A stretch of 35,415 nucleotides of DNA from Porphyromonadaceae bacterium UBA7176 (GTDB lineage: Bacteria; Bacteroidota; Bacteroidia; Bacteroidales; Muribaculaceae), in assembly GCA_002491245.1 (NCBI GenBank), contig DKVO01000019.1:1-35415 (forward strand). Direction: 5' to 3'. Of this stretch, positions 1 through 9,328 are shown in pieces. Each line of letters opens with the position of its first letter. Within the stretch, counting starts at the first letter, position 1. The notes below the pieces were generated by a model. The model did not search any database. It had not been told where the DNA came from and saw only the letters and a program-made list of their open reading frames with translations. The translations under genes were made by a program, and so were the position numbers.

Positions 1-61
1 TTTAGTTAAATGATGTTAATGAGGTGTATTAAAAATTGCAATCCCGTTGGCTTGAAACTAC

Positions 62-113
62 AATAACCAGCAGAGGCTGCCTGACAAGTGTCTGACAGCC
101 TCTGCCGGTTGTT
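62..113. terminator. Candidate terminator hairpin after the S41 protease gene
   Basis: A long imperfect inverted repeat lies just past the stop codon of the minus-strand protease gene. Its core is a perfect 10-bp match (GCAGAGGCTG with CAGCCTCTGC), with weaker pairing inside and an outer AACC/GGTT pair. It is not followed by a strong U-run on either strand, so intrinsic termination is likely but not certain. Nothing else is recognisable in bases 1-61. Confidence 0.5.
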
Positions 114-129
114 ATGCTATGTTATGTTC

Positions 130-1719
130 CTACAGTCCTTTGAGCAGTCGGTCGTAGCGCTCAGGATCGTTGATTAGGTCGAGCGCGGCCTTGAAGTCTT
201 TCGATAGTGGCGATATGGCCTTGTAGTACGACCCGTCTTCATACAGGTCGCGAGCCACCAGACCGGCCATTATGGCTTCGATCATCGGTCGGGAAGTGTT
301 GAACTGTTCTTCGTTGTACTCTATTCCCTTCTCGGTACCGTTCGCGATAAGATTGTCGAGCAAGGACTGGGGCACGGCGAAGCCTGCCTCATAGGCCTTG
401 GCGGTAGGATAATCGGCCAAAAGAGCCTTGCGGTTGGCGTCGACATAATTGATTACCGTACGGTTGATCACGCCCTTGGCAATAAGGTCGCGGTAGTAAG
501 TCGAGTAGTAGCTCGTGTCGGCAGGCACGAAGACATCGGGGATGATACCGCCACCACCGTACACCGGCCTGTGGTTGCGCAGGGTCTCATATTTGAGCGA
601 GTCGGGGCGTGCGATGCTGTCGGCGCTCCACAGTTCGCCCGATTTATAGCGGTTGAGCATGTCGAGGTAATACTCCTCGCCGTGGCCCTTCTCGTACGGG
701 CGCTGTATGCAACGGCCCGAAGGTGTGTAGTAGCGCGAGATGGTAAGGCGTATCATCGAGCCGTCGGGGAAGGGGAACGGACGCTGCACAAGACCTTTAC
801 CGAATGTGCGGCGGCCTACAACAAGGGCGCGGTCATTGTCCTGGAGTGCTCCCGAGAGGATTTCTGATGCCGACGCCGACGACTGATCGGCAATAACCAC
901 CAAGCGGCCGTCGAGGAAACCGCCCTGACCCTCGGTCACGTAGTCGAAAGGCTTGGCATTGCGGCCGGCGGTGCTCACCACAGGCGTGCCTTTGGGTAGG
1001 AACTCCGACGCAAGGTCGAATGCTGCTCCGAGATAGCCGCCGCCGTTGCCCGACACGTCGAGGATAAGGTTTTTCATTCCCTGTTTCTTGAGTTTCTTCA
1101 TTGCATCGCGCACCTCATTGGCGGTGTCCTCGGCAAAGCGTGTGATGCGGATATAGCCCGTCTGAGGATCGGCCATGAAAGTCTCGTCGACACTATAGAG
1201 GGGTATGTCGTCGCGCACGACAGCGAAGTCTATGATTTCGTCGCCGCGCTTCACCTTGAGGTCGACTGTCGAGCCCTTCGGGCCGCGAAGCTTCTTCATG
1301 ATCTGTGTGTTCACCATCTTCTTGCCGGCAATCACAGTGTCGTTGGCGCTTATGATACGGTCGCCGGCAAGTATGCCGACCTTCTCCGACGGGCCGCCGG
1401 CGACGGTCTGGATCACATAGACCGTATCCTCAAGCATATTGAACTGGATACCGATGCCGCTGAACTTTCCTTGGAGCGGCTCGGTAAACTCCTTGGTCTC
1501 CTGCGGAGTAGAGTAGGCCGAATGAGGGTCGAGGGTCTTGAGCATCGCTATGATAGCCTCGCTCACGATAGTATCGGAATTGACGTCTTCGACGTAGAAA
1601 TTCTCGATGATGGCCTCGGCTGCGCGCAACTTCTGGTCGGGAGTGAACTTCTCGGGCAGCTGCGCATATGCCGCTGCGGCAACGCAGAGGGTCAGTAATG
1701 TGATGTATATCTTTTTCAT
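130..1719 (-). CDS. S41 family C-terminal processing peptidase (CtpA/Prc type)
   Basis: Secreted serine protease of the tail-specific or C-terminal processing family, expected to act in the periplasm on envelope proteins. Residues 1-19 form a signal peptide ending AYA before Gln20. A PDZ domain covers about residues 85-165 (FSGIGIQF, GPSEKVGILAGDRI). The S41 catalytic core follows, with Ser283 in SSASASEIL, Lys308 in GKGLVQ and Gln312. This gives the Ser-x24-Lys-x3-Gln spacing known from Prc and CtpB. The 529-residue length suits the Bacteroidota members, which carry a C-terminal helical extension. It lies 12 bp downstream of coaD and has no visible promoter of its own, so it is probably cotranscribed with parE and coaD. 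The physiological substrate cannot be read from the sequence. Confidence 0.95.
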   Translation of the reverse strand: MKKIYITLLTLCVAAAAYAQLPEKFTPDQKLRAAEAIIENFYVEDVNSDTIVSEAIIAMLKTLDPHSAYSTPQETKEFTEPLQGKFSGIGIQFNMLEDTVYVIQTVAGGPSEKVGILAGDRIISANDTVIAGKKMVNTQIMKKLRGPKGSTVDLKVKRGDEIIDFAVVRDDIPLYSVDETFMADPQTGYIRITRFAEDTANEVRDAMKKLKKQGMKNLILDVSGNGGGYLGAAFDLASEFLPKGTPVVSTAGRNAKPFDYVTEGQGGFLDGRLVVIADQSSASASEILSGALQDNDRALVVGRRTFGKGLVQRPFPFPDGSMIRLTISRYYTPSGRCIQRPYEKGHGEEYYLDMLNRYKSGELWSADSIARPDSLKYETLRNHRPVYGGGGIIPDVFVPADTSYYSTYYRDLIAKGVINRTVINYVDANRKALLADYPTAKAYEAGFAVPQSLLDNLIANGTEKGIEYNEEQFNTSRPMIEAIMAGLVARDLYEDGSYYKAISPLSKDFKAALDLINDPERYDRLLKGL

Positions 1720-1731
1720 ATTTTTATTATG

Positions 1732-2187
1732 TCAGGGTAAAAAGGGTGTTACATCTTCGCCGTAGGCGGCGAGCTCGCGCACCATCGACGACGACAGCGC
1801 TGCCAACTCGGGCCGGCTAAATAATATAACGCTTTCGATGCCCGAAAGTTGCATGTTGACAGACGCAAGTTCGCGCTCGTACTCGAAATCCTTGACCGTG
1901 CGCACGCCCCGGAGAATAAAACCGGCCCCGACCTCTTCGGCCAGCCGTACGGTGAGGCTCGAATAGACGACCACCTCGATCTCAGGCCGACCACGGTAGA
2001 TGCGGCGTATGGCTTCGGCCGCAGCCTCAGCATCGCCGCGAGGCTTGTTGATGTTGCAGCCCACGGCTATGACGATTTTATCGAACATCTTCAGGCCGCG
2101 CTCAACGATATCGGCATGGCCGAGGGTAAACGGATTGAACGACCCGGGGAAAACGGCTGTGCGACTACCTGTCGATGTTGCTGTCAT
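1732..2187 (-). CDS. coaD: Phosphopantetheine adenylyltransferase
   Basis: Catalyses the penultimate step of coenzyme A synthesis, joining 4'-phosphopantetheine and ATP to give dephospho-CoA, in the cytoplasm. The nucleotidyltransferase signature is plain: FPGSFNPFTLGH at residues 13-24 with the (T/H)xGH motif TLGH (21-24), and the second motif SSSMVREL at 132-139 (the usual ISSTxVRE). At 151 residues it has the usual length. The chosen ATG lies inside the 3' end of parE, overlapping it by 23 bp, which points to translational coupling. A start a few codons further in cannot be excluded, since the core begins near residue 11. Confidence 0.96.
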   Translation of the reverse strand: MTATSTGSRTAVFPGSFNPFTLGHADIVERGLKMFDKIVIAVGCNINKPRGDAEAAAEAIRRIYRGRPEIEVVVYSSLTVRLAEEVGAGFILRGVRTVKDFEYERELASVNMQLSGIESVILFSRPELAALSSSMVRELAAYGEDVTPFLP

Positions 2188-4117
2188 CTTCTACCACAAG
2201 ATTGTCGATGATGAAATTCTGACGCTCCATAGTGTTCTTGCCCATGTAGAACTCAAGCACCTCGTCAACACCGTCTTCCTTACGCAGGCTCACACGGTCG
2301 ATACGCATATCCTCGCCGATAAAACCCTTGAACTCGTCGGGCGAAATCTCGCCGAGACCTTTAAATCGGGTTATCTCGGCGTTCGAGCCGAACCGTGCTA
2401 TCGCATCGAGCCGCTCCTGGTCGGTGTAGCAGTATATCGTGTCGTCCGACGCATCTCCCGAGCGCACCTTGCCCGACCGTTTGGCCGTCTTCTTGTTGCG
2501 CACGCGGAAGAGTGGTGTCTGGAGCACATACACATGTCCCTTCTTTATAAGGTCGGGGAAATATTTGAGGAAGAACGTCAGCATCAGCAGGCGGATATGC
2601 ATACCGTCCACATCGGCATCTGTCGCGATAATCACCTTATTATATCGCAACCCGTCGATACCGTCCTCGATATTGAGCGCCGCCTGAAGCAGTGGCAGCT
2701 CATCATTCTTATATAGATCTTTCTGAGGCGCGAGGTAGCTGTTGATAGGCTTGCCGCGGAGTTTGAACACTGCCTGAGTCTCCACATCGCGCACCTTCTC
2801 TATCGAGCCGCCGGCCGAGTCGCCCTCGGTGATGAATATCGACGTGGCGTTTTTCTTGTCCTCGCTGCCGCGCGCGTCGTTGAAGTGCACACGGCAATCG
2901 TTGAGCTTCCTGTTGTAGAGGCTCACTTTCTTCGAGGTCTCGCGAGCCTTCTTGGCCACACCGGCCATTGCCTTGCGGTCGCGTTCGCTGGCCTGCACCT
3001 TTTTAAGTATTATCTCTGCCACCTCGAGCTCGCGGTGGAGGTAGTTGTCAAGCTCCTTGCGGATGAAATCGCTGATATACTTTGCGATCGTAGGGCCGTC
3101 GGGCTTCATGTCGCGCGACCCCAGACGAGTCTTCGTCTGGCTCTCGAACACCGGATCGACAACATTCACTGCCACTGCCGCAACCATACCCGTGCGTATG
3201 TCGGAGTACTCGAAATTGCGTCCGAAATAATCCTTCATCGTCCTGCACACAGCCTCTTTGAAAGCTGTCAGATGCGTGCCTCCCTGGGTGGTATGCTGGC
3301 TGTTGACAAAGCTGTAGTACTCCTCGCCGTATTGGTTTACATGTGTTATGGCCACTTCGATATCCGGACCCTTGAAGTGGATGATAGGGTAGAGCGGCTC
3401 TTGCGTCAGGTTTTCTTTTAGAAGGTCCTCCAGACCGTGGCGCGAGATATACGACTTGCCGTTGAACTCTATCCGCAGGCCCGTGTTGAGAAACGTGTAA
3501 TTCTTAAGCAACGGCACTATATACTCGTCGCGGAAGGCATAATCACGGAAAATATCGGCCGAGGGGGTAAACGACACAAGCGTACCGTTAGGCTCGTCAG
3601 TCGGTTCTACCGGAAAATCCTCCACAAGGCGTCCCAGCGAGAAACGGGCCCGCTTGCACTCCCCATCGCGGTACGACGTGATCTCGAAAGATGTCGACAA
3701 AGCATTCACCGCCTTGATGCCCACACCGTTAAGTCCGACAGTCTGGGTAAAGGCTCCCTCCTTGAACTTACCGCCCGTATTCATCTTCGACGACACATCA
3801 ACCACCGACCCCAACGGGATACCGCGGCCGTAGTCACGCACCGTCGCCGACACTCCGTCGACAGTTATCGATATACGGTTGCCGTAGCCCATCATATACT
3901 CATCGATAGAGTTGTCGATCACTTCCTTGAGCAACACATATATGCCGTCGTCGCTGTTGGTGCCGTCGCCGAGCTTGCCGATATACATGCCCGGACGCTG
4001 CTGTATGTGTTCGTACCACGACAGCGAGAGTATCGCGTCATCGTCGTAGCTTGCAGTGGTCTTGGGGCGGCGTTCGTCGTCGGAAGGGATATTCAAGATG
4101 TCCTGTTCGTTGTCCAT
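2165..4117 (-). CDS. parE: DNA topoisomerase IV subunit B (type IIA, GyrB/ParE family)
   Basis: ATPase subunit of a type IIA topoisomerase that decatenates and relaxes chromosomal DNA. The GHKL ATPase motifs are present: EVIDNSIDE with Asn69, DYGRGIPLG at 95-103 and the TQTVGLNGVGIKAVNALS loop near 125-142. The transducer carries QHTTQGGTH near 284. The TOPRIM domain has EGDSAGGS at 441-448 and the metal-binding DADVDG at 510-515. The 650-residue length and the absence of a large insert fit the Bacteroidota ParE-type protein; calling it ParE rather than GyrB rests on length and on the gene order parE-coaD-S41 known from this phylum. parC is not in the window. Upstream lie 187 bp in which I cannot find a good Bacteroidota promoter. 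Confidence 0.9.
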   Translation of the reverse strand: MDNEQDILNIPSDDERRPKTTASYDDDAILSLSWYEHIQQRPGMYIGKLGDGTNSDDGIYVLLKEVIDNSIDEYMMGYGNRISITVDGVSATVRDYGRGIPLGSVVDVSSKMNTGGKFKEGAFTQTVGLNGVGIKAVNALSTSFEITSYRDGECKRARFSLGRLVEDFPVEPTDEPNGTLVSFTPSADIFRDYAFRDEYIVPLLKNYTFLNTGLRIEFNGKSYISRHGLEDLLKENLTQEPLYPIIHFKGPDIEVAITHVNQYGEEYYSFVNSQHTTQGGTHLTAFKEAVCRTMKDYFGRNFEYSDIRTGMVAAVAVNVVDPVFESQTKTRLGSRDMKPDGPTIAKYISDFIRKELDNYLHRELEVAEIILKKVQASERDRKAMAGVAKKARETSKKVSLYNRKLNDCRVHFNDARGSEDKKNATSIFITEGDSAGGSIEKVRDVETQAVFKLRGKPINSYLAPQKDLYKNDELPLLQAALNIEDGIDGLRYNKVIIATDADVDGMHIRLLMLTFFLKYFPDLIKKGHVYVLQTPLFRVRNKKTAKRSGKVRSGDASDDTIYCYTDQERLDAIARFGSNAEITRFKGLGEISPDEFKGFIGEDMRIDRVSLRKEDGVDEVLEFYMGKNTMERQNFIIDNLVVEDDSNIDR

Positions 4118-4173
4118 TCTTTGGCTTTGGTTTGGTGGTGGGAGGTATGAGAGTTTAGAAGGGTTGTTGGTGA

Positions 4174-4206
4174 CATAGGAAGAAAATGCTCCGCACTTTC
4201 ACCCCT
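4174..4206 (-). repeat. Module B copy of the intergenic hairpin repeat family
   Basis: This 33-bp stretch between pdxA and parE matches the segment at 10291-10323 almost base for base (GGAAGAAAATGCTCCGCA, then TTTCACCCC versus CTTCACCCC). It can fold through ATGC and GCAT around a short loop. It stands alone here without module A. The rest of the 4118-4304 gap holds AT-rich sequence with several TTTG/CAAA words but no recognisable gene. Confidence 0.7.
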
Positions 4207-4304
4207 TGGCATCGTCAGGCAAGTTTGGCTTTTGGTAGTTTGTTGTTTGAAAAAATGTTTGTTATAAAGTAATATTCAAACCTCAAACATCCAAACACCC
4301 CAAC

Positions 4305-5339
4305 CTACTTCTTAAGAGGATTGCGGTAAGCCTCGTCGTGGTTGCGGCGGTTGCGGAAGATATCGATGGCAGCGTATATGGCCGAGCGCAGGCTATCGGG
4401 CGATGCCTCGTTCTTGCCGGCGATATCATAGCCGGTGCCGTGGTCGGGCGACGTACGTACATAAGGCAGACCGGCCGTGAAATTGACTCCGCTGTCCATC
4501 GCAAGAGTCTTGAACGGAGTCAGGCCCTGGTCGTGGTACATCGCCAGGATACCGTCGAAACGCTTGTAGGCTCCGCTGCCGAAAAATCCGTCCGACGCAT
4601 AAGGCCCGAAAGCAAGTATCTTCTTCTCGCGTACCGACTCTATTGCCGGAGATATCACCTTATCCTCTTCCTCGCCAAGCAGACCCTCCTCGCCGGCATG
4701 AGGGTTGAGCGACAGTACGGCGATACGCGGCGTCGGCACCCCGAAATCGCGCCGCAACGAAGCATCGAACTTCTCCAGCTTAGCCTCAAGCAGCTCGGCT
4801 GTGATAGCTTCCGCCACCTGTGCCAACGGTGTATGGGCCGTAGCGAGAGCTATACGCACATCGCCGGCACACATTATCATCAGTGCCTCATCGCCTTCCT
4901 CGCCGAGCCGCGACTGCAGATACTCTGTGTGTCCCGGGAAATGGAAATCGGGGCTTTGTATCGATTTCTTGTTGATAGGAGCGGTCACGAGCACATCGAT
5001 ATCGCCCGACTTGAGGTCGGCCACTGCAGTCTCGAGAGCTGCTAATGCGGCCTGCCCTCCGGCTTCGGTTGCCATGCCGGGATCTATCTTGAGGTCCTCG
5101 CCAACGACGTTGACGATATTGAACACGCCGTCGCGTGCGTCGGCAGCGCTGTCCACACGGTTAAGTTGCACCTGCGGCAGATCCATCGCCTTGCGGTAGA
5201 AAGCCGCGGCCTTGGCCGAACCATACACCACGATAGTGCACAGGTCGGCGAGCCGTGCATCTTCAAGTACTTTCAATATCACCTCATATCCGATACCGTT
5301 GGTATCTCCGTGGGTAAGTCCTATCTTTATCATTTTCAT
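4305..5339 (-). CDS. pdxA: 4-hydroxythreonine-4-phosphate dehydrogenase
   Basis: NAD-dependent enzyme of the DXP-independent branch of pyridoxal 5'-phosphate synthesis. It oxidises 4-phosphohydroxythreonine, and the product decarboxylates. The family pattern is clear: THGDTNGIGYE at the N terminus, VTAPINKKSI near 118-127 and FPGHTEYLQ at 134-142. The three metal-ligand histidines fall at His169 (AHTPL), His214 (NPHAGE) and His269 (MYHDQG), all offset by three from E. coli His166/211/266. GLPYVRTSPDHGTGYDIAGK is also present. The 344-residue length is normal. The start lies 4 bp after the rlmN stop, and ATG codons 1 and 3 are both possible. It is last in the lysS-gpsA-rlmN-pdxA operon. Confidence 0.96.
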   Translation of the reverse strand: MKMIKIGLTHGDTNGIGYEVILKVLEDARLADLCTIVVYGSAKAAAFYRKAMDLPQVQLNRVDSAADARDGVFNIVNVVGEDLKIDPGMATEAGGQAALAALETAVADLKSGDIDVLVTAPINKKSIQSPDFHFPGHTEYLQSRLGEEGDEALMIMCAGDVRIALATAHTPLAQVAEAITAELLEAKLEKFDASLRRDFGVPTPRIAVLSLNPHAGEEGLLGEEEDKVISPAIESVREKKILAFGPYASDGFFGSGAYKRFDGILAMYHDQGLTPFKTLAMDSGVNFTAGLPYVRTSPDHGTGYDIAGKNEASPDSLRSAIYAAIDIFRNRRNHDEAYRNPLKK

Positions 5340-5343
5340 TAGA

Positions 5344-6375
5344 TTAACAGTTTGTTGTTGCCCCGTCTTTATGTCCGGCCAGCATACCGCATGCCGCCAT
5401 TATGTCTTCGCCGCGCGAGGCACGGATGGTGGCGGTGATGCCGGCGTTGTTGAGGGTGTCGCGGAAGCGCTCCATAGTCTGTCGTCCCGACGGACGGCCC
5501 TCGAAGCCGGGTGTGCGGTGGAAACGGATAAGGTTCACGCGAGCGTCCGTGCCGCGCAGCAGTCGGGCAAGAGCCTCGGCATGACGGGTATCGTCATTAA
5601 GACCCTCGAACATCGTATACTCTATCGACAGCCTCCGCTGATGCGCGAAATCATAGCGCCGTAGCGTGGCCAGGATATCAGCCATCGGGAACGCTCTCTG
5701 CACCGGCATTATCGACAGACGCTCCTCCGCGAATGGCGAGTGCAGGCTCACGGCGATGTGCACCTGCGTCTTGTCAAGCAGGAGGCTCAGACCCGGTTGC
5801 TTGCCTATGGTCGACACCGTGATGCGCCGCGGACTCCACGCCAAGCCCCACGGAGCGGTGAGTATATCTATGGTGCGCAGCACAGCGTCGATGTTGTCGG
5901 CCGGCTCGCCCATGCCCATAAACACTATATTGGTCAGCGAAGCGCTCTCAGGCACCGACAGCACCTGATTTATGATCGCCCCGGCATCGAGGTCGCCCTG
6001 CCAGCCGCCCTGACCGGTCATGCAGAACCGGCAGTTCATCTTACATCCGGCCTGACTCGAGATACACAGCGTCGCGCGGTCGCGGTCGGGGATATATACC
6101 GATTCGATATCACGCCCTCCAACACCGCTGAAGAGATATTTGGCAGTGCCGTCCTGGCTCCGTGCCTCCGCGATAGGAGCCTCGCGGCCTACAGTATAGC
6201 CATTGTCGGCCAGCCACGCACGGGCCGACTTCGGTAGGTCGGTCATGGCGTCGATGCTGTCGGCACCGCGTTTGTAGAGCCATGCTGCCATCTGGCGGCC
6301 GGCAAACTTACGCAGCCCGGCCTCGGCGGCAACGGCCTCAAGTCCGGCCAGATCAAGTCCTAAGAGCTTTTTCAT
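5344..6375 (-). CDS. rlmN: Dual-specificity 23S rRNA/tRNA adenine-C2 methyltransferase
   Basis: Radical-SAM enzyme that methylates C2 of A2503 in 23S rRNA and of A37 in some tRNAs. The iron-sulfur cluster motif CxxxCxxC is at Cys111, Cys115 and Cys118 in SQAGCKMNCRFC. The two mechanistic cysteines of the ping-pong methyl transfer are also present: Cys104 (seven before the cluster, as in E. coli Cys118) and Cys329 in GEDIMAACG (equivalent to Cys355). The SAM-binding GMGEPADN motif is near 154-161. The 343-residue length is typical. The start codon shares one base with the gpsA stop (TGATG), indicating coupling. The absence of the Cfr pattern and the housekeeping neighbours favour RlmN over an antibiotic-resistance Cfr. 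Confidence 0.95.
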   Translation of the reverse strand: MKKLLGLDLAGLEAVAAEAGLRKFAGRQMAAWLYKRGADSIDAMTDLPKSARAWLADNGYTVGREAPIAEARSQDGTAKYLFSGVGGRDIESVYIPDRDRATLCISSQAGCKMNCRFCMTGQGGWQGDLDAGAIINQVLSVPESASLTNIVFMGMGEPADNIDAVLRTIDILTAPWGLAWSPRRITVSTIGKQPGLSLLLDKTQVHIAVSLHSPFAEERLSIMPVQRAFPMADILATLRRYDFAHQRRLSIEYTMFEGLNDDTRHAEALARLLRGTDARVNLIRFHRTPGFEGRPSGRQTMERFRDTLNNAGITATIRASRGEDIMAACGMLAGHKDGATTNC

Positions 6376-7376
6376 CAGTTGAAAGTCTGTGCCAAGGTCC
6401 TGAACGCTCGCGACGCCGAAGCTCCACGGTACAGTATCGAATGCACTGCATTAAGTATCGGCATATCGATACCGTGGCGTTGGTTTATATCCCATATGCA
6501 CTTCGCTCCGTAGTAGCCCTCGGCAGTCTGCTCCATCTCCATCCGGGCGGCCTTGACTGAATACCCCTTGCCTATCATCGAACCGAAATTGTGGTTGCGC
6601 GAGAAGCGCGAGTAACCCGTCACAAGCAGGTCGCCGAGATACACCGAGTCGCAGATATGACGCATCGCCGGCGACACCGCGTCCAGAAAGCGCTCCATCT
6701 CACGGATAGCGTTGCTTATCAGTACCGCGCAGAAATTATCGCCAGTCTTCATCCCGTGCACTATGCCGGCTGCTATCGCATACACATTCTTGAGCACCGA
6801 CGCATACTCGATGCCATCGACATCGCTCGACGTTATCGCGTAGTTGTTCTTGCCGCGCAGGCAAGCCGCGAAAGCATCGGCGCGGTCAAGGTCGGCGCAA
6901 CCGATAGTCAGATAGCTCGGGCGGTCAAGAGCGACCTCCTCTGCATGGCACGGACCCGACACCACAAGTGTACGCTCCGCCGAAGTACCGAACACGCGAG
7001 TCATATAGTCGGTGATCAGTTCGTTCGTATCGGGCACGATACCCTTCACAGCCGACACTATGTTCTTACCCGAGATATCCACCGTGATCTTGTCCACATG
7101 GTCCTTGAAGTAAGGCGACGGCATCACAAGCAGCAGCGTGTCTGCCTTGTTGCACACATAGTTGATGTCGCTCGAGAAATCGATGCGGTCGATATCGAAT
7201 TCTACATCAGTGAGATAGGCCGGATTATGCCGCAGACGTTTGAAATCCTCTATCCGGTCGTCGCGGCGCATATACCAGGTTATCGACGCGCACGACCGCA
7301 GCAACAGCTTGGCGAGAGCTGTCGCCCAGCTGCCGCCGCCCATCACAGCGATATGTCCCGGAAAGTTTGTGTCCAT
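6375..7376 (-). CDS. gpsA: Glycerol-3-phosphate dehydrogenase (NAD(P)+)
   Basis: Reduces dihydroxyacetone phosphate to sn-glycerol-3-phosphate for phospholipid synthesis. With the start at 7376 the protein has 333 residues. The Rossmann motif is VMGGGSWATALAKLL at residues 11-25; the usual GxGxWG has Ala in place of the last Gly. SAVKGI carries Lys111, GPCHAEEVA is at about 141-149, and LKNVYAIAAGIVHGMKTGDN holds the catalytic Lys196. An in-frame ATG at 7418 would add 14 residues without family resemblance and overlap lysS by 28 bp, so I reject it. The chosen start lies 14 bp after the lysS stop. A 1-bp overlap joins it to rlmN. Confidence 0.95.
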   Translation of the reverse strand: MDTNFPGHIAVMGGGSWATALAKLLLRSCASITWYMRRDDRIEDFKRLRHNPAYLTDVEFDIDRIDFSSDINYVCNKADTLLLVMPSPYFKDHVDKITVDISGKNIVSAVKGIVPDTNELITDYMTRVFGTSAERTLVVSGPCHAEEVALDRPSYLTIGCADLDRADAFAACLRGKNNYAITSSDVDGIEYASVLKNVYAIAAGIVHGMKTGDNFCAVLISNAIREMERFLDAVSPAMRHICDSVYLGDLLVTGYSRFSRNHNFGSMIGKGYSVKAARMEMEQTAEGYYGAKCIWDINQRHGIDMPILNAVHSILYRGASASRAFRTLAQTFN

Positions 7377-7390
7377 AATTATGTAGCTTT

Positions 7391-9124
7391 TCAACCCTCC
7401 TGCACTGCGGCAACCCATGCCTTCACATCGTCGGCGCTGGGGTTGGTCAGGCCAAGCTTGTTCTTTTTATTGTAGCCGCAAAGCTCCTGGAAGAGTTTGT
7501 TAGGGTTCATCGGAGCGAGTGATGCCACGGTCGTGACACCGATTTTCTGAAGAGGGGCCACCCACTCCTCTGGCACACCGATTGCAGTATAAGCCTCTGC
7601 CGGATCGCGTTTCTCCACCTTCTCCGGACGCATCTGGGGGAAGAGAAGCACCTCCTGTATCGCTGTCTGACCCGTCATGAGCATCACAAGGCGGTCCATA
7701 CCTATACCCATACCCGATGTCGGAGGCATACCATACTCCAAGGCGCGGATAAAGTCGCCGTCGATGATCATGGCCTCGTCATCACCCTTCTCGCCAAGGC
7801 GCATCTGCTCCACAAAGCGCTCGTACTGGTCGATCGGGTCATTTAGCTCCGAGTAAGCGTTAGCAAGCTCCTTGCCATTGACCATAAGCTCGAAACGCTC
7901 CGTCAGTTCCGGATTGTTGCGGTGGCGCTTTGTCAGAGGCGACATCTCGATCGGGTAGTCCGTGATAAACGTAGGCTGGATATACGTCCCCTCGCATTTC
8001 TCACCGAAAATCTCGTCGATGAGCTTGCCCTTGCCCATCGTCTCATCCACCTCGATACCCATCTCTCGGGCAGCCGCGCGAAGTTCTTCCTCGCTCTTGC
8101 CCTCGATATCGTAGCCCGTATGATCCTTGATTGCCTGCGCCATCGTCACACGGGGGAAAGGTGCCTTGAAACTGATCACATTGTCGCCGACTTTAACCTC
8201 AGTCGTGCCATTCACATCGAGGCAGATCTTCTCAAGCATCTTCTCCGTGAAAGCCATCATCCAGTTATAATCCTTGTACGACACATAAATCTCCATACAA
8301 GTGAACTCAGGGTTGTGAGTGCGGTCCATACCCTCGTTGCGGAAGTTCTTCGAGAACTCATACACACCCTCGAAGCCACCCACGATCAGACGCTTCAGAT
8401 AAAGCTCGTCCGCGATGCGGAGATAGAGAGGAATATCCAACGCATTATGGTGAGTTATGAACGGACGGGCCGAAGCGCCGCCGGGGATCGATTGAAGTAT
8501 CGGAGTCTCAACCTCGATGTAGCCGGCAGCGTTGAAATACTCACGCATCGAGGTATACACCTTCGTGCGCTTTAGGAAAATCTGCTTCACCCCATCATTC
8601 ACAACAAGGTCCACATAGCGGCGGCGGTAGCGGAGCTCCGGATCATCGAAAGCATCGTAGCGCACACCATCCTTCTCCTTCACTATCGGCAGCGGACGTA
8701 GCGACTTGCTCAGCACCGTAAGCGACTGCGCGTGTACCGATATCTCGCCCGTCTGTGTCCTGAACACATAACCCTCTATACCCACGAAGTCGCCGATATC
8801 AAGAAGCTTTTTGAATACAACGTTATAGAGATCCTTATCTTCGCCCGTGCATATCTCGTCGCGCGACACATACACCTGCACGCGGCCGCGTGAGTCCTGA
8901 AGCTCGATAAACGAAGCCTTGCCCATGATGCGGCGGCTCATGATACGGCCCGCCACGCGCACCTGGCGCACCGGAGCGTCATCGCTGAAGTTCGACTTGA
9001 TTTCGTCGCTGTAGCCCGTAACCACATACTCGGCTGCTGGATAAGGCTCGATGCCCATTGAGCGGAGCGTAGCCATGCTATTGCGGCGTATCTGCTCCTG
9101 TTCGCTTAATTCGCTTACGTTCAT
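7391..9124 (-). CDS. lysS: Lysyl-tRNA synthetase (class II)
   Basis: Charges tRNA-Lys in the cytoplasm. With the start at 9124 the protein has 577 residues, the usual Bacteroidota size. An N-terminal OB-fold anticodon-binding domain contains RVAGRIMSRRIMGKASF. It is followed by class II motif 2 (FRNEGMDRTHNPEFTCME, about 260-278) and motif 3 (GMGIGMDRLVMLMTG, about 468-482). After motif 3 there is an extra C-terminal domain of about 65 residues (GVPEEWVAPLQKIGV to AWVAAVQEG), which I believe is common in this phylum but absent from E. coli LysS. An in-frame ATG at 9169 would start at or before the predicted transcription start, so 9124 is preferred. It heads the lysS-gpsA-rlmN-pdxA operon. 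Confidence 0.96.
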   Translation of the reverse strand: MNVSELSEQEQIRRNSMATLRSMGIEPYPAAEYVVTGYSDEIKSNFSDDAPVRQVRVAGRIMSRRIMGKASFIELQDSRGRVQVYVSRDEICTGEDKDLYNVVFKKLLDIGDFVGIEGYVFRTQTGEISVHAQSLTVLSKSLRPLPIVKEKDGVRYDAFDDPELRYRRRYVDLVVNDGVKQIFLKRTKVYTSMREYFNAAGYIEVETPILQSIPGGASARPFITHHNALDIPLYLRIADELYLKRLIVGGFEGVYEFSKNFRNEGMDRTHNPEFTCMEIYVSYKDYNWMMAFTEKMLEKICLDVNGTTEVKVGDNVISFKAPFPRVTMAQAIKDHTGYDIEGKSEEELRAAAREMGIEVDETMGKGKLIDEIFGEKCEGTYIQPTFITDYPIEMSPLTKRHRNNPELTERFELMVNGKELANAYSELNDPIDQYERFVEQMRLGEKGDDEAMIIDGDFIRALEYGMPPTSGMGIGMDRLVMLMTGQTAIQEVLLFPQMRPEKVEKRDPAEAYTAIGVPEEWVAPLQKIGVTTVASLAPMNPNKLFQELCGYNKKNKLGLTNPSADDVKAWVAAVQEG

Positions 9125-9177
9125 TATGGTAGTATTATATATTTCAATCCAAAGGGTGCAATACCCCAATTAACACG

Positions 9178-9209
9178 CAAAGATAACGAAAATTTCCCAC
9201 CAATAAAAA
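9178..9209 (-). promoter_or_regulatory. Predicted promoter of the lysS operon
   Basis: On the minus strand the -7 box reads TATCTTTG (9185 to 9178), a full match to TAnnTTTG. A weak -33 box TTTT lies 20 bp upstream. The predicted transcription start falls near 9170, about 46 bases before the lysS ATG. Confidence 0.6.
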
Positions 9210-9248
9210 TCGCACCCCCACATAGTAAAAAAATACTCTACATCATCA

Positions 9249-9326
9249 GCTCAAGCATCATTAGGAGCGCGACCCTCCGAGTCGTGCCCAAAGGTCGACG
9301 ACAGCCTCCGCAAAGCGGAGACTCCC
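9249..9326 (-). repeat. Hairpin repeat copy A1
   Basis: The first of three closely matching copies of module A in this region. It runs from GCTCAAGCATCATTAG through CCGAGTCGTGCCCAAAGG to GCAAAGCGGAGACTCC. It contains a perfect 6-bp stem (CTCCGC, loop AAA, GCGGAG at 9306-9320) and a second hairpin at 9270-9284 weakened by one mismatch. It ends 2 bp before the stop codon of the toxin gene. The same text recurs on the far side of the toxin-antitoxin pair at 10010-10086. Confidence 0.85.
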
Positions 9327-9328
9327 AC